Assembly (NCBI GenBank): GCA_022496185.1
Contig: WTXG01000304.1
Coordinates: forward strand, 1-40,475
Length of the DNA: 40,475 bases
Origin: Multifurca ochricompacta
Lineage: Eukaryota; Basidiomycota; Agaricomycetes; Russulales; Russulaceae
Direction of reading: 5' to 3'
Shown piece by piece: positions 1-10,794 of this stretch; within the stretch, counting starts at the first letter, position 1; each line of letters begins with the position of its first letter. Made by a program: the position numbers and the translations under genes. The notes below the pieces were generated by a model that was given only the letters and a program-made list of their open reading frames with translations, had not been told where the DNA came from and made no database searches.

Positions 1-492
1 ATTACATCTCCCTCCTGGGACCCCTCACATGCGCTGCTTCCATCCCGTGACTGTTGTTTGGACTTGTGTACCTACTGTTTGTCTATGATTGTCTTTTCTT
101 ATCTTCTTATCTTTACGACCGGACATTTACTTAATCCCCTATCAGAAGCCAGGCTCTACGCCATCCGCTTTGCATCTTTGGGCCCACATGACTCCGATAT
201 CCTTATCTATAGACGCCCATCCATTTACGTATATAAGTCGTCTTAGCTATGCTGTAGTCTTCAGACTGACTTATTGAATACATCGGTGTTTGTCTTTCGG
301 ACTTCCCCTTGCAATCTCTGACTCGTCTGTCTCATGCTTTCGGCACTCTCCGCTCACCATCGTCCTAGGGAACAGCCCCTTCGACTTTGACTCATCCCCT
401 GAACTCCAAGAGGTCCTATTGACCTCTTACCTGAAACCCTTGATCAGCGCTGTCGCACAAGTCGTGCGGAACGTCCCACACCGGACGTAACA
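1..492 (+). repeat. 5' LTR of G1, first ~82 bp missing
   Basis: Aligns base for base with 6866-7360 and ends ...GGACGTAACA. The TATA-like TATATAAG is followed after about 34 bp by the predicted transcript start AGACTGACTT at 263-272. The only ATG downstream of that start within this LTR, at 334-336, comes from a one-base deletion relative to the 3' LTR. Confidence 0.92.
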
Positions 493-494
493 TC

Positions 495-505
495 AAGTCG
501 AGTCT
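495..505 (+). promoter_or_regulatory. Self-priming primer-binding site of G1 (Tf1-like)
   Basis: AAGTCGAGTCT begins two bases after the LTR end. Its reverse complement AGACTCGACTT is found exactly at the predicted mRNA 5' end in the related solo LTR (32156-32146, minus strand), and with one base missing in both G1 LTRs. In Schizosaccharomyces Tf1 and its relatives the first 11 nt of the mRNA fold back onto such a site to prime reverse transcription. No tRNA-like TGG start is seen here. Confidence 0.7.
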
Positions 506-511
506 CTCACA

Positions 512-829
512 GTGGCTTCCAGCCGCAGTCAGACCCTCTTCCGAGAAGAACTCATCGAGCGCAGAGACGAGAATAATCTTTCACAGCAAGTACTTGGCTC
601 TGCCGCTTGGAAAGACTTTGAAACCGAGTTTGGATACTACGTCTATCACAACGGAAGATACCAACCGGTAGAATACGACGACGAGAAAAGAGTTTGGTAT
701 TGTATCCGATACTCGGACAGTCGAAACTCTTGGGTCACAACCAGACCTGCCCCACCCGAATTTGGACTAGGCCCGTGGAGAGAAAATCCCCAGCCATCGT
801 CACGGACTCCGAACCTGAGGAGTACGTAG
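512..829 (+). CDS. AUG-less upstream ORF of G1
   Basis: About 105 open codons with no methionine codon; the first possible near-cognate codon in the frame is GTG at 512, in a context that looks like a former or non-standard start (GTGGCTTCC). The product is rich in aromatic and charged residues (for example ETEFGYYVYHNGRYQP near residue 38) and matches no family I recognise. It overlaps another frame, open from 622, that runs into gag. The two may be one protein broken by a single-base indel near 780, because sense-looking sequence passes from this frame into an acidic segment (DSEPEEYVEDPSEEEAP) of the other. No ATG occurs in any frame between the LTR end and 976. Whether it is translated is unknown. 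Confidence 0.45.
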   Translation: MASSRSQTLFREELIERRDENNLSQQVLGSAAWKDFETEFGYYVYHNGRYQPVEYDDEKRVWYCIRYSDSRNSWVTTRPAPPEFGLGPWRENPQPSSRTPNLRST

Positions 830-975
830 AAGACCCCAGTGAAGAAGAAGCACCGGCATTAGCAGCGACTACGTTTCCGGTTGCACCCGCAGTTGTCACG
901 TCCAGAGCCCCTGCTTTGACAACTCCCCAGATATCAGTACAATCCACAGACACCGTCACCTTATCTTACCTACCC

Positions 976-1905
976 ATGTCTACCATGCCGCCCAACTCCC
1001 AGATCCGCCCCGCCAGTCCCGGTAGCACCCCTACCAAACATTCCTCCCCATCGGGACGGCTGTCGGGAGTATTACCCCAGACATTCACGGGAGATCGCTC
1101 GCAAAGCAAGAAGTTCATGTTGGAGTTCACGACCTTCAAGAACTTCAATCATGATGTCCCACAAATCGTCAACCCGTTCCAGCGTGCCAATCTGTTCCTT
1201 TCGTTGATCCGAGGGGACGCGGTGGACGACTGGACGATGGAGCAGTTAGAATGGCTAAACGAGCAGGTGGAAAGCGGGCATCGTACCACAAGCGAAGGCC
1301 TTTGGGAGACCATTGCTGAAAGGTTCAAAGATGCCTTCACAGACGGGCAAGCCAAGCAGAAGGCAGCCTGGGAGTTGAAATCCCTCAGAATGGAGAAAGG
1401 CGAATTAGATGCATACGTCGCCAAGTTCAGAAGTCTGGCCAATAGGGCCGGTTACGACATGGATGAGGAGGCCACACTGGATCTCTTCTCGCAAGGGCTG
1501 CCCAACCCCTTGGTCAAAAATATTATACAGTTCCATCATCCCCACGATTGGGACACTTGGGTGGATGCTGCCCGGCGACAGCAGCAGGACTATTTAGACT
1601 TCCAAACACGATTTGGAGTCGATACCAAGAAGGGAAAAACCTGAGATCAGTGGAAGGCCGCCTTCGGAGTGAAACCTGCCCATCATACTCAGCGGGATCC
1701 AAATGCTATGGATACCTCTGCAGATCGGGCTCGAGCTCAGGCAGCACTTACAGAAGACGAGCGGCAGACATTAATGAAGGAGGGACGATGCTTCCGCTGC
1801 AGAGCACTGGGACATATGTCTCGAGATTGTCCCAAGAAGGGAGCACGAGCTGCCACGGCAACCATCACACCAGAGAGCCCCATAAGAACAACCCACCCAC
1901 CATAG
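976..1905 (+). pseudogene. gag: gag of G1 (capsid and nucleocapsid), broken by one TGA
   Basis: The ATG at 976 is the first in the predicted mRNA and starts MSTMPPNSQ. The capsid region resembles Retrotrans_gag: FTGDRSQSKKFMLEF, then FLSLIRGDAVDDW and ETIAERFKDAFTD, then ELDAYVAKFRSLA and LDLFSQGLPNPLV. A TGA at 1642-1644 interrupts the frame, which continues to one CCHC zinc knuckle, CFRCRALGHMSRDC, at about 1789-1830, the RNA-binding nucleocapsid signature. The frame ends at 1903-1905. The same frame is open upstream of 976 from 622 (acidic, Pro/Ala-rich), so an N-terminally extended form from a near-cognate codon is possible. Gag forms the virus-like particle that packages element RNA. Confidence 0.85.
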
Positions 1906-1913
1906 ACAAGAGA

Positions 1914-4900
1914 TCAAAGGAGGAAAAAGCCCAGGATATATGGGCTAATATGATGACGGAGAGTGAGGAAGTACGCGCTATATTGGTAGAAAAAGCTTTG
2001 CGAAAAAGGATTTTTGTTAGGCTCAAACCCATTGGCCTGGGCACGAGCACTCCATGTTACCTCTGTGTATGCTAGTCGATTCAAGTCATTGAAAATACCA
2101 GTACATTTTGAAACTACACAGAGGACGGCCGACCAAGACATCTTAGTGGACTCTGGAGCCACGGACAATTTCATTCATCCATGACTAATACGAACAATGG
2201 GCCTGGGAAGACTGGCACTTCCCCAGGAGAAGAATATCTGGAATATCGATGGAACGGCCAATCGTGCCGGGAAAATCACCCATTATACAGACCTGAAAGT
2301 CCAAGTTGGAGAAATGACGAAAGTTATTCGCTTCCTGATTACAGATCTAGGCGATGAGGACCTCATCTTGGGATATCCATGGCTCGCGGCTTTTGAACCA
2401 AAAATTAATTGGGCTGATGCGACCATGGATAAGGACTCGTACCCAACCATTATCACGTCGTTGGGTTATGATTATGCGATCAGGCATCCAGTAATCAGAA
2501 CTACACAAACGGAAGAAAGGGAAGACCCTGGTCGGTGTTATGCCACCAAAGCGTCAGAATTGGCCCAGAAGGCTGTGCAGGGACAAGCTGAGAAAACTTA
2601 CCAGGACGTGGTACCAAGCGTCTATCAACGGCACTGGAAGGTATTCTCCGAGGAAGAATCACATCGCTTCCCCCCAGAGCGACCATGGGACCACGCCATT
2701 GACTTCCTCCCAGACACGCCAGCCGCCATAGACTGTAAAGTCTACCCATTGTCCCAAACCGAACAGGTGGCACTTACGGAATTCCTTGAGGAACATTTAG
2801 CCAAGGGATACATTCGCCCATCCAAGTCGCAGTACGCCTCGCCCTTCTTCTTTATCAAAAAAAAGGATGGCAAGCTGCGACCAGTCCAGGACTACCGGAA
2901 AATTAACATGTATACGGTGAAAAACGCCTATCCCCTGCCTCTCATTTCCGAACTCATCGACACCATGCGGGATAAATCCCTCTTCTCGAAAATGGATGTA
3001 CGATGGGGTTACAACAACATTAGAATCAGGGAAGGCGACCAGTGTAAAGCGGCATTCAAAACGAACCAAGGATTGTTTGAGCCAAACGTTATGTTCTTCG
3101 GGCTCACTAATTCACCGGCAACGTTCCAATCCATGATGAATCACATCTTCCGAGATCTCATCCTCACCGGCGAAGTAGTAGTCTATATGGACGACATCTT
3201 GGTTGCTACTGCCAATATCTGAATCACCACCGAGAACGAGTACACCAGGTGCTTGACATACTGCATGAACACGATTTGTACCTCAAGCCCGCAAAATGCT
3301 CCTTTGAACAACAGAGCGTTGAGTACTTGGGAGTGATTCTGGAGGGAGGACAAGTGCGTATGGACCCCTCAAGGTACAAGGAATTGGGAATGGCCGACGC
3401 GACTTGTGTAAAGGATGTCCGATCCTTTATTGGGTTCTGTAACTTCTACCGGCGTTTCGTAAAGGATTTTCGGGCATCGCACGACCCCTCAATGACCTCC
3501 TAAAGAAGGATGTGCCATGGCATTGGAACACCGAACAACAACGAGCATTCGAACGAATTAGAGACCTGGTCGGCTCAGAACCAGTACTCATTCAACCTGA
3601 CCTGAGTCGCCCCTTCGAGCTAGAAGTAGACACCTCCCATTTCGCGAATGGAGCAGTATTGTATCAAAGGGACAATTGCAAGTACCGCACCCAGTGGCAT
3701 ACTACTCGGAAACCTTTTCATCCGCGGAACGAAATTACGACATTTGGGATAGGGAACTTCTAGCCATAGTCAAGGCACTACGACATTGGCAACCGTACCT
3801 CGCAGGAAATCCTCACAAAACCATCATATACACCGATCATTCCAACTTGTTGTACTGGAAGGAGCCCCACAAGATCAGCCGACGCGTAGCACGAGAGGTC
3901 CTTGAGCTTGAGGAATATGACTTTATCCTGAAGCACATTGCAGGAAGTCAGAATGCGCGAGCAGATGCACTATCACGAAGGCCAGACATGCATACAGGGG
4001 AAGACGACAATGACCACATAACTGTCCTCCCTGAGGAGGTGTTGCAAAGACAGCTGTAGTCAGCCTCCATGACATGGACCTGTGGGCACAAGTCTCACAA
4101 AATATGAACCCAGAACTATGCCGCGCGTGGGCTGATGCCCACAACCTGAAAGAGGTTAACGGTCTTTGGTGGAAGGATGGCGATTGACTTGTTGTCACCA
4201 GTGGCGACAACATTAAGAGGGGGGTGATCCATTTTCACCACGACCTCCCTTCTGCTGGTCACCCAGGCATCGCCAATACTTATGCCCTCGCCAAATGTGA
4301 TTACTGGTGGCCCAACATGAAAAGGATGTCGAAGACTACGTGAAAGGGTGCGCAGACTGCCAGGCTAACAAAGTGAATACACACCTGCACCCTCCAGCAA
4401 TGTTTCCTATTACCCCTACTGCATCCTTGCCATTCCAAACGATCGCCATGGATTTCATAGTCAAACTACCCAACTCTAGAGGCTTTGACTCCATTTTGAC
4501 TATCACCGACCACGACTACTCCAAAGCAGTGCTTTTCATACCCTGCAAGGAGTCCATCACAGCAGAGGGAGTGGCCAAGCTCTATCTTGACCACGTTTAT
4601 CGACACTATGGCCTCCCAGAAAAGATCATCTCTGACCGAGACCCACGCTTCACTTCGACGTTCGCCAGAGCATTATGCAAGGTTCTGGACATACAGCAAA
4701 ACATCTCAACAGCCTACCACCCTCAAACAGATGGACAGTTGGAACGCACCAATCAATGGTTAGAGCAGTACCTTCGGTTCTGGTGCAACGGACGACAGGA
4801 CGACTGGGCAGACTGGCTGGCAACAGCGGAGTTCGCACATAACTCCTGGCCTAACGGCACGACGAGAACCCCCCCATTCTCCCTTATCATGGGCTGGGTA

Positions 4901-5488
4901 CCATGCACCACATGGACTGATAAGCCAACCAATGTCCCCACAACCGCACAACGGCTCAGCCAATGGGATGAGATCCGGAAATCGGCCAATGAAAATCTGT
5001 TGAAGGCACAGCAAACCTTATCGGATAAACCCTCGAACTTCACACCTTATCGAGCCAATGAACAGGTTTGGCTGGAAGGGAACACATCCAACGTCGCACC
5101 CCACAGCTAAGTTGGCACCCCGACGTCACGGACCCTTCCGGATCACAAGGAAACTATCGGATGTTCATATGAACTCGAACTTCCCCCTACATGGAAGATC
5201 CACCCTGTCTTCCATGCGAAGCTTCTGACACCATACAAAGAAACGTCCATTCATGGGGAAAACTTCCCAAGACCGCCACCGGAACTAGTCAATGGAGAAG
5301 CAGAGTGGGAAGTGGAGCGGATTTTGAACTCCGCTTATCGAGGCCGAGGGCGCAAACTACATTACCTGATCAAATGGAAGGGATTCCCAGACTCTGACAA
5401 TTCGTGGGAACCAGCTGGGAATATCTTTGCCCCAGACTTGATCACAGAGTTCCACTTACGACATCCTCAGGCGCCCAGAAACAGTTAA
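1914..5488 (+). pseudogene. pol: pol of G1: protease, RT, RNase H, integrase, chromodomain; multiply broken
   Basis: Aspartic protease active site DSGATDNFIHP at about 2149-2181 is followed by a TGA at 2182 where CGA (Arg) is expected. Reverse transcriptase 2700-3222 shows YPLPLISELID, FSKMDVRWGYNNIRI, FFGLTNSPATFQ and the catalytic YMDDILVA. Frameshifts lie near 2005, 3216, 3485 and 3690. RNase H follows (ELEVDTSHFANGAVL, SAERNYDIWDRELLAI, YTDHSNLLYW). Integrase has the H2C2 finger (HHDLPSAGHPG...CADCQ), then D in MDFIV, D in ISDRDPRF and E in DGQLERTNQ; a TGA sits at 4185 and a frameshift near 4315. After a frameshift near 5085 a chromodomain (EWEVERILN...YLIKWKGF...NSWEP, 5312-5440) ends the protein at 5486-5488. 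Chromodomains usually direct integration to heterochromatin. Confidence 0.93.
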
Positions 5489-5560
5489 AAGGAGAGCACA
5501 CCCCCGACGTTTCTTCCCCAGAACAAAGCCTTACCAGCAATGTCCTAACCACAAACCAAC

Positions 5561-6709
5561 ATGTCTTCTTCCTTCATTGCTGCCTCCGCTGCTATTGACG
5601 CCTTTGCTACCACTGCGGTGGTCATGGAGGCTTTCCCTTCTGCCCATCCCTCTACTCGTCCTTCCTCTCCCATCGACTACAAAGCTGCTGAGGAGCGTGT
5701 TAAGAACCAGTCACCCAATCCGAACGACGACTTCACCCACTCTGAAGAACCCCATCCAAACGACCTCCTTGACATGGAGCAAGACAATGAAGCACCCGAG
5801 TTCCCATTCTTCGCCAACAATCCGAACTCTTCCATGTACTTCCCACTCGAAATCACAATGGCCGATGGAACAAAAGAAATAGCTAAGTACATATTCTACA
5901 CCAATGGAGGGATGGATGTCGCCGGCTGCATGAAAAAGGATGGGCCTGTGTATGGGGCCCCGGTTTACTTGGAAGAGCGATACACAGGTTGTCTTCACCA
6001 CACAATGAGCGACGAACAGCTGGGACATCTTGCAGCTGACGACCCTCGAGCCTTTGCAATCAATGAGGTGCTGAACGACATGCGACTTCTGCGTCTCAAG
6101 GCCGAAGTGATGAGACTGCGGAAGACCCTCGCACTTCGCACCACGCTCAATACCCAGTATAAGGAATATGCGAAGCAGATGACAAGGCTCACGAGAGGCA
6201 TGTTCCAAGTCGAGCAGGAGTTGACGGAGATTCGGAAAAGGTTGGAGAGAGGGGACGCATATCAGACCATTGCAGAGAGGTACGCCGACACATACGCCCG
6301 ACCCCTTCCCCCATGATCGTTAGGAGCGGCACCACAACTGCTGCCAAACCGATTCGAGATGCCACGGATGCATGAGAATCCCCGAGGAGAGACTTGCTGG
6401 CGATGCGATAGCAAGTACCACATTAGCTGGAACTGCCCCCTCAATCGCAAATGGTGTCGTCACTGCCGAAGCAACCTCCACTGGAGCAGATTCTGCATTT
6501 TCCGACGACTGGGAGTCACTCCCACCATCATCAACCCTTCGGGATGGTGTGGAAAATGTCTACGACACAATGCGGGACATCGCGAGCTCGACTGTCCAGT
6601 GTACAACCTGTGTCGCCAGTGTGGACGGCGCGGCCCATATGGTTCCTGCGTACACATCAATGCGTGGCCAAGAAACCTACACCATGGAGGATCGAAATCT
6701 GGCGGATGA
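5561..6709 (+). pseudogene. Extra ORF of G1 after integrase: coiled coil plus zinc knuckles
   Basis: An ATG at 5561 opens 251 codons ending in TGA at 6314-6316; the same frame reopens at once and runs to 6709, so the ancestral product was probably one protein of about 382 residues. Order: Ser/Ala/Pro-rich start, acidic stretch (about residues 50-80), a globular middle, a Lys/Arg/Glu/Leu-rich segment with coiled-coil character (about residues 165-235), then four cysteine clusters: CWRCDSKYHISWNC and CRHCRSNLHWSRFC are perfect CX2CX4HX4C, CGKCLRHNAGHRELDC has longer spacing, CRQCGRRGPYGSC lacks the His. Coiled coil plus CCHC knuckles suggests a second RNA-binding, gag-like protein; function is inference. 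It lies in the same frame as the chromodomain, 72 bp after its stop. Confidence 0.6.
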
Positions 6710-6769
6710 TTATGTGGACTTGATACAGGATGACGATGGTGCGCGTTTCTAGCTGGGTCAGCTCGAACC

Positions 6770-6783
6770 AGAAGGGAGGGTGA
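6770..6783 (+). promoter_or_regulatory. Polypurine tract of G1
   Basis: AGAAGGGAGGGTGA directly abuts the TGTTAGA start of the 3' LTR. In LTR retrotransposons this purine run resists RNase H and primes plus-strand DNA synthesis. Confidence 0.85.
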
Positions 6784-7360
6784 TGTTAGAACAGGGCCCA
6801 GTAGCCCTATTTTCTTCACTCTCCCCAACCAGGACCCCACTCGTCCACCGACCCTTCACTTTCTCATTACGTCTCCCTCCTGGGACCCCTCACATGCGCT
6901 GCTTCCATCCCCGTGACTGTTGTTTGGACTTGTGTACCTACTGTTTGTCTATGATTGTCTTTTCTTATCTTCTTATCTTTACGACCGGACATTTACTTAA
7001 TCCCCTATCAGAAGCCAGGCTCTACGCCGTCCGCTTTCGCATCTTTGGGCCCACATGACTCCGATATCCTTATCTATAGACGCCCATCCATTTACGTATA
7101 TAAGTCCGTCTTAGCTATGCTGTAGACTTCAGACTGACTTATTGAATACATCAGTGTTCGTCTTTCGGACTTCCCCTTGCAATCTCTGACTCGTCTGTCT
7201 CAGTGCTTTCGGCACTCTCCGCTCACCATCATCCTAGGGAACAGCCCCTTCGACTTTGACTCATCCCCTGAACTCCAAGAGGTCCTATTGACTCTTATCT
7301 GAAACCCTTGATCAGCGCTGTCGCACAAGTCGTGCGGAACGTCCCACACCGGACGTAACA
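6784..7360 (+). repeat. 3' LTR of G1, 577 bp, TGTTA...TAACA
   Basis: Complete LTR with TG...CA ends. TATATAAG at 7097-7104; predicted transcript start AGACTGACTT at 7131. The ATG at 7116 lies between TATA and the predicted start; from 7131 to 7360 there is no ATG. A diverged solo LTR of the same family is at 31927-32501. Confidence 0.95.
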
Positions 7361-8615
7361 GACGTGCACAGGTCGACGCGGGTCCATTGCCTCAGCCAGG
7401 AGCCTAGCTTGGTAAGGCTAGACTCCAGGCTACTGTCTAGCTTCGGGATGGATTAAGGGTTGGTGCTATAACCAAGCACAGAGAGAGACGGGACAAGTCA
7501 GCCAAAGGGAGCTAATCCCCTAAGGCTGTTGAGCAGGGACAGGACCCGGCCACAGTGCTAGAAGCACACCAAGTGGACCAAAGTCAGAGAGGGCGAAGGG
7601 GTTCAAAGGGAAGGGCACACACCCATTGCCAGAGGCAATGGGGGTCCCCACAGGGATCTCAAGGATGCAAAAGAGGGGAAAAGGCTTCTGATGTATTGGG
7701 GTCTAAGATCTCTAGGCTGAAGGCACAAGAGGTCAAATCTGGGGTCGTACAGACTGTCTACAGGGTCTTATATACTGTATGGGGTCTGGTCTGTAGCTAA
7801 TCAGAGATGGGGTCAGAGTCCTTATCGTCCAATAGATAAGAGGTCAAATATAGTCCATGATAAGGATAAGCCTTATCAGAAGCATAGTCATGTGGGGCAG
7901 CCCCACAGGAGTCATATCAGTGTGGGAGGATTCCCACCAGGGTCAAGGGGCGAATGGGGAGATGACAGGCCCCATAGAAGTTGGATCAGTGTGGGAATAC
8001 TCCCACAGGAGTCAGAGGAGAGGGTTGAGTGACTGATGGGTCAGATGATCTAAGGGGTCATGATCAAGGTCCAAGGTCACATGGTCAAAGGGGTCACGTG
8101 GTCTGAGGTCATGTGGTCAAGGGTCACATGACAGGTCATGGCTTTGAGTCCAGGTCACGTGGTCTGGAGGGGTAAGTACAAGCCAAAGTCGTCTTGTGTT
8201 CAGAGTCAGGTTTGGCAGGGACAGTGTCAGGGATCCCATGGGTGTCAGCCACAGGGACTGGGTACAGATGCTGGCCGAGACAGAGGCCAAGTATCAGGGG
8301 ATGAGGGAATGCAGCCATCAGCACAGTAGCTGAACTAGTAGTGAGTCAGGTGCAGGTGTCAAGGGTAGGAGGTCCTGAGAGCATCATGTCACAGGCATCA
8401 GGGTGGGGTCCTGGGCATACAAGCCACAGGCATCAGGTAAGGTCCCAAGGCAGCAGGCCAAGGGCATCAGGTCAAGGGTCCTAGGCGCAAGGCCATAGGT
8501 ATCAGGGTTCTGGGGCCAAAGTGGTCAAGAGATGGTGGGGGAGGGGAATGGACAGTCAAGTGTGGGGAAAAGGGGAAGCGCAGTATGAGGGTCAGGAAAA
8601 GAGTAGGTTCGTAAC
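7361..8615 (-). repeat. GGTCA-rich LTR-like sequence, probably a solo LTR on the minus strand
   Basis: No gene seen. The right edge reads GAGTAGGTTCGTAACA, whose complement TGTTACGAACCTACTC is like the start of the solo gypsy LTR in this window (TGTTACGAACC). On the minus strand TATATAAG (7774-7767) is followed about 34 nt later by AGATTTGACC, mirroring the TATA-to-AGACT spacing of G1 and G2. The right half is built of degenerate GGTCA, GGTCACATGG and GGCATCAGG units (8040-8520). I could not find a matching left edge or target duplication. Confidence 0.45.
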
Positions 8616-8907
8616 AGTTACGTATTGCAAAGCTATATCAAAGAAAAAGTTTGAAATGCCGTGATAAACATGATCACGTGACCCAAATCAACCACTTTGT
8701 GATCAGATTTGTACTGATTTTGATGATTGCTATTGCACTTGTATGTGCTGTTGAAAGCCGCAGCCTGAGCCGGCGGCTTTGGCTTTTAGCTTCTCTGAGC
8801 CGGGCCAAAGCCCTTGCTGGGCTGTCACAACAGCCTGGCTTGGCCCGGCCCAAACAGGCCCGGCTTGGCCTGGCTTCCGGCTTTGAGCCGGGCCAGGCAC
8901 ATCACTA
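8616..8907. repeat. GC-rich degenerate repeats ending like a hAT terminus
   Basis: 8755-8905 repeats AGCCGGGCC, GGCTTGGCC and CCCGGCTTGG in both orientations and ends ...GGCACATCACTA at 8907. TAGTGATGTGCC-type ends with GC-rich subterminal repeats are common in hAT elements. No partner terminus or 8-bp duplication was found. A 126-codon frame over this stretch (8651-9031) follows the repeats and does not look like a real protein. Confidence 0.35.
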
Positions 8908-10141
8908 CTTGACTCTGGACAGGGAAAGGGCCCTTATTGGATGTGGGTGTCTGTCTTCCCTGGAAATTGAGAGGCGGAAACCCAATGAAGAGACATCTGA
9001 CACCACCAGGTGTGCTTTTGGGTGTCCATGAAGGTCGTCTTTCTGTGAAGGTCAGTATCACTTCTATGTATGTAGCTAGCTACATTACATTTTACTGATT
9101 CTCTCGTATAGCCAATTGCTTTAGCTTCCTACATGTGTCCCCTCAATGTCTTATCATAGTTGTACGTCCTTGAATATTAATGTTTTTTTTTCTTTAAAAT
9201 AAAAACAATTCCATGCTTCACGGTTGCAATTATGAGGGATGAAAGAATATAAAGAATGACACCGGGGCGCCAATAGTAGCTATGGTTGGAGCGAAGGTCG
9301 AGATCGGGCTTGGAAACGGCTATGTCCACTACGTCCCCTTTTTTTTTTGGCCAATCAAAATAATTAAAGTTTACATACCTGGAAAGGGTGAAGTTGTGTC
9401 TATGTGTACAGCCTGAGTTACTTCCGCAAGTATTTGAAACGGTTGTGCATTGGATTGCACCCGCTTCTACAAGGCACAAGGAGAAAAGCGGATGTCAGAC
9501 ATGGAAGGGGACTGTTATGTGTGATTCCAGTCCAATAACAATAATGAAAGAAGGGATTTGATGGTCCAGTTCAGTCACTCCGATTCGTGCAGAGGTCGCA
9601 TTGATTCTGGGTTTTGAAGACCGCCCAACTTCCATGAGGACATTTCGATGCGTAGTACACCCCTTTATTTATGGCTATTTGTTCCTGTTTTCGTGTTCTT
9701 TTAAAAACTTTTATTCCGCGAGCGCGGTTGTAACTACTTTGGGGTGCCTTGTTAAATATAATGAGAATCACGGGAGGTATTAGTTGGTTAGATTGTACAT
9801 GAAAAGACTGTTTTGTGATAATGTTAAGTCCAGAGAACCCAGTCCACCTGGCACCACTGATTGTATGACACACTGGTTTGAATGTTGCATGCGTACTATG
9901 TTTTAGAAGAATAAGTCATGAACTTGGCCATAGAAGTATCAGTGGCTGCTAGACCAGGGGGGGGAGTAAATAGTAGCGAGTTGGTTACGAACCGCATAGA
10001 ATCGGGAGAACGTGTAGCTTTCGTTTCCACTCGTCTCGACTCCTAACAACAACGCCTTCAACGCGTACGACGTCATCCTTTTAGATACATCATCTGATCT
10101 CTTTCCCCTTATCTAAACCGCCATGTACAAGCTTGTGTTTG
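8908..10141. other. Stretch without recognised gene
   Basis: AT-rich DNA with poly-T/poly-A runs (9180-9220, 9340). Two frames of about 100 codons on the minus strand (9177-9479 and 9571-9873) show no motif, no repeat in the window and no splice support, so I do not call them genes. Confidence 0.5.
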
Positions 10142-10625
10142 CTAGTTTCGGGCTCTTGTTTCTAAAAAGTCCTTAGAACACTCAGAAATCCAACGTCTTG
10201 CTTTATATCTAATCACCTGAACTTTGTCGATAAGATCTTGACTTGACCTCGAACGTAACAGATTGGGCGTCACACGGGCATGTGACCTCGTCCCGGGGAA
10301 TGTCTGGCTTGAATATCTGATCTGGGTATAATCCCTCACAAAGGCATGGCCAATCGCCCACCTAAGGGCTGTCAATGTGGCTGTGGCAAGAGTAGAGGGG
10401 GGTATGATTGTTTTTGCCTCCCTTCAACGTAGCTACAGTGAAGAAGGGGTGGTTGTAATAATTAGGTGGGTTGGTAAGTAAAGGGTGTGTGTGCATATGA
10501 AAGGGTGGTCTTGTTGTCTTGAAAGAATTTTTACGAGCAATTTCTCAGCAATATGCTGTAGTGAAAACCTCGCGCAGTCTCCAGCGGGGAGTGGATTTAA
10601 TTTTCTGTGTGTGCGCCCCTTTAAG
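10142..10625 (-). pseudogene. Degraded 3' end of a LINE (RNase H tail and CCHC-like tail)
   Basis: On the minus strand the segment complementary to 10520-10620 parallels the other LINE fragment at 13560-13740 (IKSTP...VFT.AYC...AR). Further on, TALRWAIGHAFVRDYT resembles the conserved region after RNase H in fungal I/Tad-type non-LTR retrotransposons, followed in another frame by CPCDAQSVTFE, the start of the Cys/His tail. Several frameshifts and stops; a dead fragment. Confidence 0.55.
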
Positions 10626-10794
10626 CGCGTATTTGTTTTTGTTTGATTTAGATTTTACCTGTTTTCGCTCACTAATCAAGATCTTCGGCATCTCCCAACC
10701 TGATTAACAGCATCCATACAGAAACCCCGACCCCAAGTTCATCGACACATCTAGTAAGCGTTCCTAGCATGGTATTTATTTTAAAAAAGGTAAG

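Larger units (their letters stand above)
1..7360 (+). mobile_element. Ty3/gypsy chromodomain LTR retrotransposon G1 (left end off window)
   Basis: Order on the plus strand: truncated 5' LTR, self-priming site, AUG-less ORF, gag, protease, reverse transcriptase, RNase H, integrase, chromodomain, an extra zinc-knuckle ORF, polypurine tract, 3' LTR. Domain order RT-RNaseH-integrase-chromodomain places it in the chromovirus branch of Ty3/gypsy. By hand alignment the LTRs differ by about seven substitutions and five single-base indels over 492 bp, so insertion is fairly recent. Gag and pol nevertheless carry at least seven frameshifts and four in-frame TGA codons, so this copy cannot make its own enzymes. 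The left target duplication lies outside the window and cannot be checked. Confidence 0.95.

Noticed and set aside
8651..9031. 126-codon frame with a hydrophobic N-terminus
   Set aside because: Its middle is translation of the GC-rich repeat array and the start has no support.
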